Below are positions 1 through 8,737 of a DNA stretch of 64,000 nt, piece after piece. The stretch is from Gelidibacter sediminis. GTDB lineage: Bacteria > Bacteroidota > Bacteroidia > Flavobacteriales > Flavobacteriaceae. The stretch spans positions 1,176,610 through 1,240,609 of the forward strand of contig NZ_SOBW01000008.1 in assembly GCF_004364975.1 (NCBI RefSeq). Direction: 5' to 3'. The position numbers and the translations under genes were made by a program. Numbering within the stretch: position 1 is the first letter of the stretch; every line of letters starts with the position of its first letter. The notes below the pieces were generated by a model. It made no database searches. It saw only the letters and a program-made list of their open reading frames with translations, and was not told the DNA's origin.

Positions 1-667
1 ATGAAGTAACACCTTTGGGTTTGGCAAGATATTCTGTATAATAATTTTCTTGGTCTACAATTTCCAGAATCTCGTGGCTGTAGAGTTCTTTTTTGTCTTC
101 GGTTTTCTTTTCGCTGAAACGCCCAACTAAATAATCTACAATTTTATCCTGTATATCGGCAATGGAATTTTCATATCTATCGCTTGCTGGATTTGCAATA
201 AAGTTGATTAAACGTTGGTCTAACTGAAAACTTACTTTACCTGCTTCTTGAACAATATAAGGTTCAATACCATTTGGATACGATAAGGTTACCATATTGA
301 CTACATAGGCTCTCCCTAACTCATATTCGTATTCTTTGAGTTTAGAGGCTAAAATGGCGGTTTTAATACGCCCTGTTTTTAGCGGATTGGGTTTTTGACG
401 GTCGTTAACATACCAATAGTTGTCATCGCCTTCTATACGCCCTTTCCAGTCTTTGTTTTCTATGTTGTAAATGGCATGTGGTGTTACCACAATAAGGTCG
501 TACTCCCAATATTGGGTTTGGTTGTTACGTGGGTTGGTTGCTGCCAGCTCTATATTAGGAATCAAGGTAAAACTATCTGGAAGGTTGACTTCTAGAAAAT
601 CTATTAAACGCTGTTCGCCTGCATTAACAACAGTCTCGAAATAAGGTGGTTTTATGATTCTTGCCAT
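1..667 (-). CDS. NERD-domain protein, N-terminal 222 codons (3' part outside window)
   Basis: The frame is open from an ATG at 667 to the window edge, starting MARIIKPPYF. It overlaps the hsdS 3' end by 16 bp, so the two are probably translationally coupled. Residues 17-90 match a NERD domain (nuclease-related, PD-(D/E)XK-like): GE at 17-18, an acidic D57 in WEYDLIVV, and E70-N-K72 followed by DWKGRI. The gene sits where hsdR would follow hsdS, but no HsdR translocase motif is seen in this part. NERD domains at the N-terminus of large proteins are often followed by a protein kinase (PglW-like) or a helicase. The residue pattern near 210-222 (EYLAKPKGVTS) suggests the kinase type, which is inference only. 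Confidence 0.8.
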   Translation of the reverse strand, partial: MARIIKPPYFETVVNAGEQRLIDFLEVNLPDSFTLIPNIELAATNPRNNQTQYWEYDLIVVTPHAIYNIENKDWKGRIEGDDNYWYVNDRQKPNPLKTGRIKTAILASKLKEYEYELGRAYVVNMVTLSYPNGIEPYIVQEAGKVSFQLDQRLINFIANPASDRYENSIADIQDKIVDYLVGRFSEKKTEDKKELYSHEILEIVDQENYYTEYLAKPKGVTS

Positions 668-2013
668 TGTTCTATTTCGTTTTCTATTAGGTTGATTGCT
701 TCAAGTTCTAATTTTAAAGCTTTATCAATTTTTGTTCTGTATTGTTTTACATTCTGATTAATCAAAGCCATTTCATTTTCATTAATACATGGTATTGGTA
801 TATCATAAAACATTTCTTCTGTAACAAATGGTTGCCCGACTCCAGATTTTCGTTTTCGGATTATCTCATTTCCTGCTTTAGAAGATAAAAAAGCATATAC
901 ATAAAAAATGTCTTCATCATTTTTTAATTGTATTCTAATAATATTATCAGATGCAATAGTGTCTATTAATTCTTCAAACGGTAAGTAAACTTTTCCAACT
1001 GTATCTTGCCCGACACGACCAGTTAAAATCATATTCTCCTTTATCTTACTGTTATTTTTCACGCTCTTCTTCACTATATAATTACAAGACCTAAATGGAT
1101 TTGAGCTTGATATATCACCATTACTCAAAAAAGGTAATCCTCGTTCTTTAGTTGTATAATTTCTTTTATCCCTTCCTCCTGTGAAAATACTTGTAGCAAA
1201 GTCCTTTAAAAATTTATAATCTCCACTCAATATTTGTCTTTCATAATCATCACCGATAGATAGAAAATAATTTCCTCCTAACCTTAATTCACTTTTTAAC
1301 CTTTGTGAGGAAACAAGTCTATATTTATCACAACTGTCCTTTTTAACAATTTTAGTTTCAAAAACAGATTGAGCTTCTTTCAACAACTTATTAGCTTCTA
1401 CACGTAATTTTGAAGCTTCTACAATGAGGTTGTGAATTTGTTGTTGTTTGGGTTCTTCTGGAAGTAAAACTGGTAACCGTCCTAATTCTTCAGGTGAAAT
1501 TCTTGGAACTACAGCACCATAAATCATGGATTGGATATACTCATTGACAATTGGCGCACTCAAATATGCATATAAAAACCCATAAGGTACTTGGCTCGTT
1601 TCAATTCTAATTATTTCTTGAGAGCCAATGCACCCAGAAAAACTATCATTTACCAAAGTAGTATTACCAACCGTTCCAGCACAACTTACTAATATTTGTT
1701 TATCCCTTAAAGTCATTTCATCAACCCAAGGTGTATATTTAACAGAAATATTTTTAGCAGTATCAAGTGGTTGCGTTTTTACCATATCACTTGCTGTAAT
1801 ATATTGATGAGCAAAATTTTCATTTTCAACAAATACTCTTTTGAAAATTCCACCTTGGTACAATTTATCAGCTAAATCGGCTAGACTTGAATTCGCGATT
1901 CCTTTATCCAATAAATCTGATATCACTTTCTTACCCCTATTTAGATAATAATCAGGCTTGAATACCGTAAGGCCTTCATTGAATCTTGATATTTTTATGT
2001 GACCACTTCTCAT
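652..2013 (-). CDS. hsdS: Type I restriction-modification specificity subunit (HsdS)
   Basis: 453 aa. It determines the bipartite DNA target of a type I methyltransferase by forming a complex with HsdM. Two target-recognition domains can be seen. The first covers roughly residues 30-190 and ends in LPVLLPEEPKQQQI plus a helical spacer. The second covers about 250-420 and ends in a second helix. Each carries the family's conserved ILVSCAGTVGN- or MILTGRVGQ-type segment. The gene lies 2 bp after hsdM and overlaps the next gene. Length and two-domain layout are normal, so it is probably functional. Specificity cannot be read from sequence. Confidence 0.9.
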   Translation of the reverse strand: MRSGHIKISRFNEGLTVFKPDYYLNRGKKVISDLLDKGIANSSLADLADKLYQGGIFKRVFVENENFAHQYITASDMVKTQPLDTAKNISVKYTPWVDEMTLRDKQILVSCAGTVGNTTLVNDSFSGCIGSQEIIRIETSQVPYGFLYAYLSAPIVNEYIQSMIYGAVVPRISPEELGRLPVLLPEEPKQQQIHNLIVEASKLRVEANKLLKEAQSVFETKIVKKDSCDKYRLVSSQRLKSELRLGGNYFLSIGDDYERQILSGDYKFLKDFATSIFTGGRDKRNYTTKERGLPFLSNGDISSSNPFRSCNYIVKKSVKNNSKIKENMILTGRVGQDTVGKVYLPFEELIDTIASDNIIRIQLKNDEDIFYVYAFLSSKAGNEIIRKRKSGVGQPFVTEEMFYDIPIPCINENEMALINQNVKQYRTKIDKALKLELEAINLIENEIEQWQES

Positions 2014-2015
2014 TA

Positions 2016-4058
2016 TTACAGCTTGTTTAGATATTTATTATAAGCTTCAGAAATCTTTGGTAAATCATCGTCGAGTTTTTTTACCTTTTCAACTCTAGAT
2101 TTAACTTGTGGCGCACTATCATCCTTTTTTTGTACGAGGTATTCTTTTTCTACCCTAAACACCAGTTCTGCACCATCCTCATCACGTAAATAAATAGGGT
2201 TACCACGCCTGTCTTTCCCCAATTTTTCGGCAATTGCCATAAATACATCATAATCTTCATCTTTATCTTGTGCCAGTTGGCGTTGCAGGTCGCTTTTTCG
2301 TTCTAAAAACAATAAGGATGCCTGTACACCTACTTGTGGTAAAAAGGCCTCTACTGCTAAATCTACAGAAGCCAAAATTTTAAATTTATCGAGAATCCAC
2401 TCTCTTACGCTTTGTGTATTTGGATTCCCCAAAATACCATCTGGTAACACAATCGCCATTTTACCACCTGGTTTTAAAAAGTTATAGCAGGCTTCTATAA
2501 ACAATACTTCTGGCGCATTGCTGTAAGCTCCTAACTCGTACCGTAAAGAACCATCTTCTTTATAAATAATACTAGCATCTACTTTTACCTTGGCACCAAA
2601 TGGTGGGTTGGTAAATACCATATCGAACTTTTCACGCGCATCAAACCCATAGGCATTGCTTTCTTCGTCCATTGCCAAAAGGCTCCGTTTTATGCTGGCT
2701 TCAATTTTTTCAATCTCGGTAGGGTGCTCCCAATTTGGGTATGCCAAGGAATTGACGTGAAAAATATTGGCGTGACCATCACCAGCCATCACCATATTCA
2801 TACGTGCTGCTTTCTTCAAATCAGGGTCAAAGTCAAAACCAAAGATGTTGTTTTCGGCATATTGCCTAACCAATTCATTTACTTGTGGACTGTTGTACTG
2901 CGCTTCCAATAAAGGTCCTGATAAGTCTGGAAATAATTCTTGGGTAATTTGTTTACGTACGTGGTCTAACACCATTACCAAAAACCCACCCGAACCGCAG
3001 GCAGGATCCAGAACCCGATGGTTTTCTTTAGGGTCTAGCATTTCTACCATCGCCTTAATGATGTTACGTGGTGTAAAAAACTGACCTGCTTCTTGTTTTA
3101 AGGTGTTACTTACAATAGTTTCATAAGCCATACCCTTAACATCTACCGAAGCATCTAAAAAAGAATATTTTGCCAGTTCACCAGCGATAAAGGCTAAACC
3201 TTTATTCGTAAGGTCGATGGATTCGTTTCCAGAAAACACTTCAGAGAACACTTCATCATCTTTTAATTCCTGAAATAAGCCTTTAATACGTTGTGCCACC
3301 GCTTCGCGACCAGCATCTGTATTTTGTTCTTTAACACCAACCCAAAATTTTCGTCTGTAGGTTGACCCATCATCATTTGCAGAAAAGCGACGTTTTTCAT
3401 CATAGAGTTTACAGAAAATAAGATTTAAGAGTTGCCAGAAGGCATCCTTTTTACGTCCTTCATTTCCATAGATGTAATCGTGCGAGCGTTTAAATACCTT
3501 GATTAAGGAATCGTTAGCCGGTTTTCTACTAAAAGAACGGTCGTTGCGGTCTAAATCCTCCAATGTTTCACCTTCACCAGGAAAATCGGATAAGTCTGTG
3601 AATTGGAAATCCAACCCGATGTCGTCTTCCTCTTTTTGTAGAAAGTGATAACTTGAACCGTTTGCCCATAAACCAAACTCGCAATCGTCAGCAGCAGCCA
3701 TTGCGTTTTCCAATGTAGCTGTTAGCCCTTTTTTCTTATCGGTTACTTTCACCTTATCATCTTGCACCACCACCATACGGATAATATTTTCCTGTAAATG
3801 TTCTTTACCCTTGGCAAACACCACCAATTCCAACTTCTGCTTTTTGGACTTATCGGTTTCAGGGTCGGTATAGACAATGGTAAAATCACGTTCCATATCA
3901 TCTAAATCAAACCCATACTCTTCATTGAGCATTAAGATTACCGATTGTAGGTTGTTTTCTTTGGCGCTAATTTTTTTAGCTTGATTGGTTAATACGCAGA
4001 GTAATTGGTTATCCTCTAATACTGTACTGTCCTTTTTTTCTTTTATTTCTGTTGCCAT
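2016..4058 (-). CDS. hsdM: Type I restriction-modification DNA methyltransferase subunit (HsdM) with an extra N-terminal domain
   Basis: 680 aa, against about 500 aa for a plain HsdM. The catalytic part has the N6-adenine methyltransferase motif I DPACGSGGF at about 351-359 and motif IV NPPF at 484-487, after the usual QFFTPR segment. Residues 1-150 look like the HsdR N-terminal nuclease fold often fused to such proteins (GLWANG and TDKKKG signatures). The place where ExK is expected reads RMVVVQDD (94-101), so the nuclease site seems lost. It lies 2 bp before hsdS and 7 bp after the nucleotidyltransferase gene, in one operon. Confidence 0.9.
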   Translation of the reverse strand: MATEIKEKKDSTVLEDNQLLCVLTNQAKKISAKENNLQSVILMLNEEYGFDLDDMERDFTIVYTDPETDKSKKQKLELVVFAKGKEHLQENIIRMVVVQDDKVKVTDKKKGLTATLENAMAAADDCEFGLWANGSSYHFLQKEEDDIGLDFQFTDLSDFPGEGETLEDLDRNDRSFSRKPANDSLIKVFKRSHDYIYGNEGRKKDAFWQLLNLIFCKLYDEKRRFSANDDGSTYRRKFWVGVKEQNTDAGREAVAQRIKGLFQELKDDEVFSEVFSGNESIDLTNKGLAFIAGELAKYSFLDASVDVKGMAYETIVSNTLKQEAGQFFTPRNIIKAMVEMLDPKENHRVLDPACGSGGFLVMVLDHVRKQITQELFPDLSGPLLEAQYNSPQVNELVRQYAENNIFGFDFDPDLKKAARMNMVMAGDGHANIFHVNSLAYPNWEHPTEIEKIEASIKRSLLAMDEESNAYGFDAREKFDMVFTNPPFGAKVKVDASIIYKEDGSLRYELGAYSNAPEVLFIEACYNFLKPGGKMAIVLPDGILGNPNTQSVREWILDKFKILASVDLAVEAFLPQVGVQASLLFLERKSDLQRQLAQDKDEDYDVFMAIAEKLGKDRRGNPIYLRDEDGAELVFRVEKEYLVQKKDDSAPQVKSRVEKVKKLDDDLPKISEAYNKYLNKL

Positions 4059-4065
4059 TGATTGA

Positions 4066-4908
4066 CTATAATTTTATTTGGTTGTTTATATTCTCTATGC
4101 AGTTTAAAACCTCATCGTAGCTTAAGACTTTATGGGTTTCCAATATTTGATTAATGAGTCTGCTTTCTTCTTTTTGTTCCACTTCTGTAACTAAAATTTC
4201 TTTAATGCTTTGTTTAGCCTCTGGATAAGCTTTTAATAATTGATTGATGTGAATACCTAATAAGGTAGCTCCACCCTTAACTATGGTATGGTCTTCGGTG
4301 TAAACCGCTTCAAAATGTTCAAGCGATTCATCCCGATGGATTTCCAGATAGTTTTGCAGGATAAAAGCGATATCATCTGCATCCTTATTGGTTTTATGGT
4401 TGCGGTCTCTCCAAGCTACTATTTTTAAAAGCCCTATACCTGCCAAGGATGCGATTTGAATGTCGATATCCTCATCGATACTTACCTTTAAGGACCCATC
4501 GTTTACCGCAGGAAAACCAAGTACCGACATCGCGAATTCCTCTTCTGGCGGCCAAAAGATTTTAGCGTCTTCCTTCATGATATTACCAAAAGGCACGATA
4601 TCTAAATCGAATTTGCCCAAATACTGGAAGCGTTGTTTTTGGTCTGGGTCTTTAGTAAAATTAGGTAGTTGTGTAATGCCTTCTTCTACCGTTTTGTATT
4701 GTTCCCAATCGTTGATGGTGATGGCTATATCCAAATCGTGTGTTAATCGTCCGGAACTTTCATCGTGTAACTCCATAATAATATCGCGAGCTGTGGCTCC
4801 AATGACAAAAAAGGAAATACCCGATGCCTTGAAATAGTCGGTTAATTCCTGAAGAATAGGCTTTAATAGCGGATGGTTGAACTTTTTACTGGATATGCTG
4901 TAACTCAT
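4066..4908 (-). CDS. AbiEii-like nucleotidyltransferase (putative type IV toxin)
   Basis: 280 aa from the ATG at 4908. A longer frame to 4947 exists, but its first codons are only the shifted reading of the upstream gene's end. Nucleotidyltransferase-fold residues are clear: the GAT loop at 37-39, D58-L-D60 in THDLDIAI, and the third acid in DLDIVPFG (101-103). Members of the AbiEii/AbiGii family transfer nucleotides and act as toxins in type IV toxin-antitoxin pairs. The gene overlaps the preceding AbiEi-like gene by 23 bp, the classic antitoxin-toxin order, and lies 7 bp before hsdM. The toxin role is inferred. Confidence 0.78.
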   Translation of the reverse strand: MSYSISSKKFNHPLLKPILQELTDYFKASGISFFVIGATARDIIMELHDESSGRLTHDLDIAITINDWEQYKTVEEGITQLPNFTKDPDQKQRFQYLGKFDLDIVPFGNIMKEDAKIFWPPEEEFAMSVLGFPAVNDGSLKVSIDEDIDIQIASLAGIGLLKIVAWRDRNHKTNKDADDIAFILQNYLEIHRDESLEHFEAVYTEDHTIVKGGATLLGIHINQLLKAYPEAKQSIKEILVTEVEQKEESRLINQILETHKVLSYDEVLNCIENINNQIKL

Positions 4909-5890
4909 TTTCAAATATTTGGTTAGCGATTTCCACGTTTCGACCATAGCCGCTATTCATTAAATCGGTATAAATCAATAAGGCCGGTACTGTGTTTTTA
5001 TTCCAGTTGTTGTTTTGCCAAAATTTTTGGCGCACTTCTACATTACCCGTTTTATCAGGAACTAAACGCAATGTTTTTGCAATTTCAGGTAATTCCAGAT
5101 TGCTATAGATGGTAAATTCTTGAGGTCTTAAATTCTCGGTTAGGATGGCTCCCGCAGGTTCACCTCCCAAAAGGATGTCACTACCTGTTTGATTTAAAAG
5201 TGTGTGACGCCAATTTTGAGCCATACCAGAATCTATAAACTTCATTCGGCTTCTTATAATTCGAGGTTTTAAAACGGTGTTGAACTCCACCAACCATCGT
5301 TCCAAAAGCTCTTCCATATTTTTAAGTACTCTTTTGTCTTTGGTTTTAATCAAATAATTTAATTCTTCCAGTTCAGCCATCACATTACTTACAGAACCTA
5401 GAGATACGCCTACTTTTTCTGCAATAGTTCTGTATGAATCCTGTAAGTTTTCGGGTTCGCTTAACAGATGAAAGATGATTTTAACCCCAGCTTCTTGAAA
5501 GGCTCGAGATTGATTGGTTAAGGTAGCCGTTCTTCTCTTCTGACCTTCAATAAAAATTATCAAGTCGTCTTTTTTAACAAAAGCGTTACCTGCAATATCT
5601 ATATAATTAAACTCCCTCTCCTTTAGATGATTTGCCGCTTCTTTAGATATATATTGTGCAATTAATATAATTGGCTTATTGCTTCGATTTCTAATTTCTT
5701 CAAGCTGTGACAACACCAATCCCTGATTAGAGGTTCTCATAGCTGATTTTGCTTCTACTACAAACTGTATGTTTTTGATGTTTAAAATAGCATCATAATT
5801 AGCCCTTGATGTTTCGATATCAATAGGAATATCAATCAATTTTTCAAGGTTAGCAACAGCTTCGTATATAAAATCTTGATTTCGATACAT
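4886..5890 (-). CDS. AbiEi-family regulator / type IV antitoxin
   Basis: 334 aa. The N-terminal part (about 1-115) carries D33 in ANYDAIL and E46-A-K48, a D...ExK arrangement like a restriction-endonuclease fold. A winged HTH follows at roughly 130-185 (SYRTIAEKVGVSLGSVSNVM), and then the C-terminal AbiEi region (GGEPAGAILTENLRP). In AbiE systems this protein represses its own operon and antagonises the nucleotidyltransferase encoded next, which is the arrangement here. It is the first gene of the five-gene defence operon and is preceded by nested inverted repeats. Assignment rests on recognition of the family and on neighbourhood. Confidence 0.75.
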   Translation of the reverse strand: MYRNQDFIYEAVANLEKLIDIPIDIETSRANYDAILNIKNIQFVVEAKSAMRTSNQGLVLSQLEEIRNRSNKPIILIAQYISKEAANHLKEREFNYIDIAGNAFVKKDDLIIFIEGQKRRTATLTNQSRAFQEAGVKIIFHLLSEPENLQDSYRTIAEKVGVSLGSVSNVMAELEELNYLIKTKDKRVLKNMEELLERWLVEFNTVLKPRIIRSRMKFIDSGMAQNWRHTLLNQTGSDILLGGEPAGAILTENLRPQEFTIYSNLELPEIAKTLRLVPDKTGNVEVRQKFWQNNNWNKNTVPALLIYTDLMNSGYGRNVEIANQIFENELQHIQ

Positions 5891-5898
5891 AATCTTTT

Positions 5899-5949
5899 GT
5901 TCATTATTTTTAAGTGTTCAGTGACAATGAACATTCAAATATATTGAAC
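5899..5949. promoter_or_regulatory. Nested inverted repeats, candidate AbiEi operator
   Basis: Four half-sites lie just upstream of the AbiEi-like gene: GTTCA at 5899-5903 and 5916-5920, and TGAAC at 5928-5932 and 5945-5949. Three of the four extend to TGTTCAt or its complement. The spacing is symmetric (17, 12 and 17 bp between centres) around about 5924. Such an arrangement suits cooperative binding of dimers. AbiEi proteins are known to bind inverted repeats in their own promoter, and that role here is inferred. Confidence 0.6.
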
Positions 5950-6077
5950 ATTAAATTAAAAAACAAGTAAAACGTAAAGAAAAACAAACAGGGTTACATT
6001 TCATTACGGAAAAGCGTAATTGCGGAATTAAGGAATTAAAGGATATGACTATAAATCCTCTATTTCCTTGATTTCCT

Positions 6078-7832
6078 TCATATCACCTTTGCAGGATTTG
6101 AATAGCTATTATGTGCTTCTCTATGAATTAATCCTGCATCAACAAACTTGGTGATATAGCCTTCTGCCGTTTTATGTGGAAAGTTTTGTTTGGTTGCTAA
6201 ATCTAAATAGTCTTGTCTATCAAACTGTTTTGGTAAGCTCTCTAAAAATCGTTCTTTACGATTTAGGCGTTTTACCGTTTTTTGTTCAATAGGCAAATCG
6301 TTAAATACTTTACTGCTGTGCTTTACTAAAATTGAAATTATGTTTAGGGCATTTTGAAAATCTATATCCTCACATTCTTTTACTTGATTGACATCACCAT
6401 CTTCCATTATGCGAAATGCCGTAAATAGCATCATTAAACGAAATGCAATCAAGCCTAATCGTCTAATGGTTGCAATGTATTCTTCGGGTTGTAGATTGAT
6501 GTATTTGGTTTGTAAGGATTCAAAAAACGTATTGAATTGCTGTTGTTGAGTTTCAGATAAACGTATTTCAATCTCCGGATTATTCTTTAGTGTTTTATAT
6601 AACCCTAAAAACTCATTTCCTAATTGCGAATAGTAATCATCTAACCCAACATTATTATTGCTTGAAAATACGTTTTTCCAAGTTGGTTTTATATTCATAT
6701 AATAGAACATAAAACGACTGAACAAACCATTTTCGGCATTCGGGATTAAAGTTGCCACTTGCTTTGGTGTTCCTGACAATACTGTTGACAAACACGGTTT
6801 TTCAATATCTACATACTCTCTATCGGTTCTACGATAATAGCTAATGGTTTCGTGATGGAAGGCTTTACGAAAACCATCAGAATAATTACCGTAATCGCTT
6901 TTAAATGCTTGTGCCAAAGTATCGCCTTCTGTTTCAAAAATCAGTCCTTTGCCTTCATTATCAGAAATTAATTGATAAACACCAGTAACACTATTGTTGG
7001 CAGGAATAAACAACATTCTTTCGGGTGGTTTACCTGGTTTCTCTAAATTTTCATCTTTACCCTTGTTCATATTATAAGTTGCCATTTCTGTATTAAATTG
7101 TTGCTTCAATACTTTAGCTTGTTCACGCTTTAATTTATGAACAGGATCTACCAAATTTTTAATTTGGTTAAGCCTGCCTTTACCTGCAGATGCAGGTGCT
7201 GTCACAAATAGATATAGATTGCTAAATACTTTGCGTTGGTCGTAAATACCAAAGAGTTTAGGAAAACAGGCACTAAAAGCCGTCAAAGCTCCTAACAACA
7301 AAATGTCCTTTTCCTCTTGACTACTCGCAGGATTTACAACTTGTTGTAAAAACTGCGGTAAGGTATTAAATACCTCATCCGGTATTGTAGGCATTGCTTG
7401 TCCTGGTGCATCAACAACAGTTGCAACATTTGTTGCAAACTCGTTGTTGTTTTGTTGCTTCATCGGTTTTATGCCTGCCAGATGTGCATAATGGTAAAAC
7501 GTTGCAATGGTAATCCCATGACCTTTTGCATTTAGACATTTATTGAATTGTTCGTCACATTCTTTTGAATCATAACCTGCATAGATTTTGCTTATTCTAT
7601 GGAAGTAGTCCCTTCCTGTTTCTCCATATTCTTCAGCTAAAGCAAAGCCTAAATCTCTCCAAGTAGCATAATTTCCTGTGATGTCAATGCCTGATTGCTC
7701 AATTGCTGAAATATAGGTTTCAATGTCGTTATCAGCAACAGCAACAACATTAGTTGTTGCGTTGTTGCTTTTTGGTTGCTGTTGCTCTTTGGAAACTTCC
7801 AACCATTCTTTTGGATTAAATATTTTAGTCAT
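6078..7832 (-). CDS. DUF3987 P-loop protein with PriCT-2-like N-terminus (island replication)
   Basis: 584 aa. Residues about 36-120 resemble the PriCT-2 domain (primase C-terminal helical domain; TWRDLGFALAEEYG, then GITIATFYHYA). A P-loop-like TAPASAGKG follows at 211-219, and the rest is the DUF3987 ATPase-like region. Proteins of this kind accompany integrases in Bacteroidetes mobilizable elements and are thought to act in element replication. Its start overlaps the end of the upstream VirE-N-type gene by 4 bp (ATGA), so the pair is translationally coupled. The gap to the cargo operon (5891-6077) holds the cargo promoter region. Confidence 0.82.
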   Translation of the reverse strand: MTKIFNPKEWLEVSKEQQQPKSNNATTNVVAVADNDIETYISAIEQSGIDITGNYATWRDLGFALAEEYGETGRDYFHRISKIYAGYDSKECDEQFNKCLNAKGHGITIATFYHYAHLAGIKPMKQQNNNEFATNVATVVDAPGQAMPTIPDEVFNTLPQFLQQVVNPASSQEEKDILLLGALTAFSACFPKLFGIYDQRKVFSNLYLFVTAPASAGKGRLNQIKNLVDPVHKLKREQAKVLKQQFNTEMATYNMNKGKDENLEKPGKPPERMLFIPANNSVTGVYQLISDNEGKGLIFETEGDTLAQAFKSDYGNYSDGFRKAFHHETISYYRRTDREYVDIEKPCLSTVLSGTPKQVATLIPNAENGLFSRFMFYYMNIKPTWKNVFSSNNNVGLDDYYSQLGNEFLGLYKTLKNNPEIEIRLSETQQQQFNTFFESLQTKYINLQPEEYIATIRRLGLIAFRLMMLFTAFRIMEDGDVNQVKECEDIDFQNALNIISILVKHSSKVFNDLPIEQKTVKRLNRKERFLESLPKQFDRQDYLDLATKQNFPHKTAEGYITKFVDAGLIHREAHNSYSNPAKVI

Positions 7833-8737
7833 AATGCTTGGTGTCTTTTATGTAAAAAGGCTGTTGGGTCGTATGGTAAAAAACACGCTCTGGAAACGTC
7901 TTTACCTGACTGGTCAACCTCAATGTTATAAGTGTGTTTTATATAATTGGCTACTGCCGTGAAATACTCTGAATGTGTTACGTCTGAAACATCTATTCTG
8001 ATAATCCATTTTAAGCCATCACCAGATGGTGATGTGAATAGCATTTCGGTTTCAAAGTATTCATCATTTAGCAATTGCGTTTTTAGCTCTTTAAGATTAT
8101 CTAAATGGTCAAAATCAATGGTTAATAGATTGGAATGTTGTAATAAGTTGTTATCATTACGCTTTTCAAACGTTCCTGAAAAAGTGACGTAATCAAAGCG
8201 ATTCGCTTTGAATTTACGTGCTTCTTTCACATCGGTTATTGCCCTTAAATCTTCTGTAATCTTTTTGTATTTATCACTTGTGATTAATGTAAAAACTTGA
8301 TGTAATCGCAAGGTTTCCGAAGGAAACACATTGCGAACTGGGGCTTTGAAAAAGCTACAATACCCATACCAGATATCGTCTGGACCATTCAACCAATCTA
8401 ACTCGTCTTTTTCCTTGACTTCTAAATTGAGATGCAACTCTTGGTTAATCTTGAGTAGCAATTCTTCGTCATCGGTTATTCTAAAATGGTATTGCGCAAA
8501 ATCGAATACATCACCGTTAAAAGTTTTTAGTTCTGTATCTCGATGTGTTGCAATTACACCATCAATATGAATCCGTAAGGTTTCTTTACCACCATTAAAA
8601 GGGTTTCGGGTTATCCCGCAGTCCCTTCCTTTTACAGAAAGGACTGTTGAATCAGAATAATACTGTCTTAACACGTAAGCATAAATCTTTAAGCCGTAAT
8701 GTGTTGTGTCTAAAATTGCCTCTCTACTTATTTCCAT
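7829..8737 (-). CDS. VirE-N / BT4734-type protein of mobile elements
   Basis: 302 aa. The C-terminal half matches the BT4734-like VirE N-terminal domain family: VTFSGTF at the start of the domain, then LLTIDFDHL and SPSGDGLKWI, and finally SRACFLPYDP. These elements resemble the archaeo-eukaryotic primase catalytic core, so this protein with the downstream DUF3987 protein may form a split primase-ATPase. That division of labour is inference. The gene overlaps both neighbours (14 bp upstream, 4 bp downstream) within a four-gene operon starting at 9316. Confidence 0.78.
   Translation of the reverse strand: MEISREAILDTTHYGLKIYAYVLRQYYSDSTVLSVKGRDCGITRNPFNGGKETLRIHIDGVIATHRDTELKTFNGDVFDFAQYHFRITDDEELLLKINQELHLNLEVKEKDELDWLNGPDDIWYGYCSFFKAPVRNVFPSETLRLHQVFTLITSDKYKKITEDLRAITDVKEARKFKANRFDYVTFSGTFEKRNDNNLLQHSNLLTIDFDHLDNLKELKTQLLNDEYFETEMLFTSPSGDGLKWIIRIDVSDVTHSEYFTAVANYIKHTYNIEVDQSGKDVSRACFLPYDPTAFLHKRHQAL

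Noticed and set aside
1-667. Calling the leftmost gene HsdR because it follows hsdS
   Set aside because: The visible residues match NERD (GE, D57, E70-N-K72, DWKGRI) rather than the HsdR N-terminus, and no helicase motif lies in the window.
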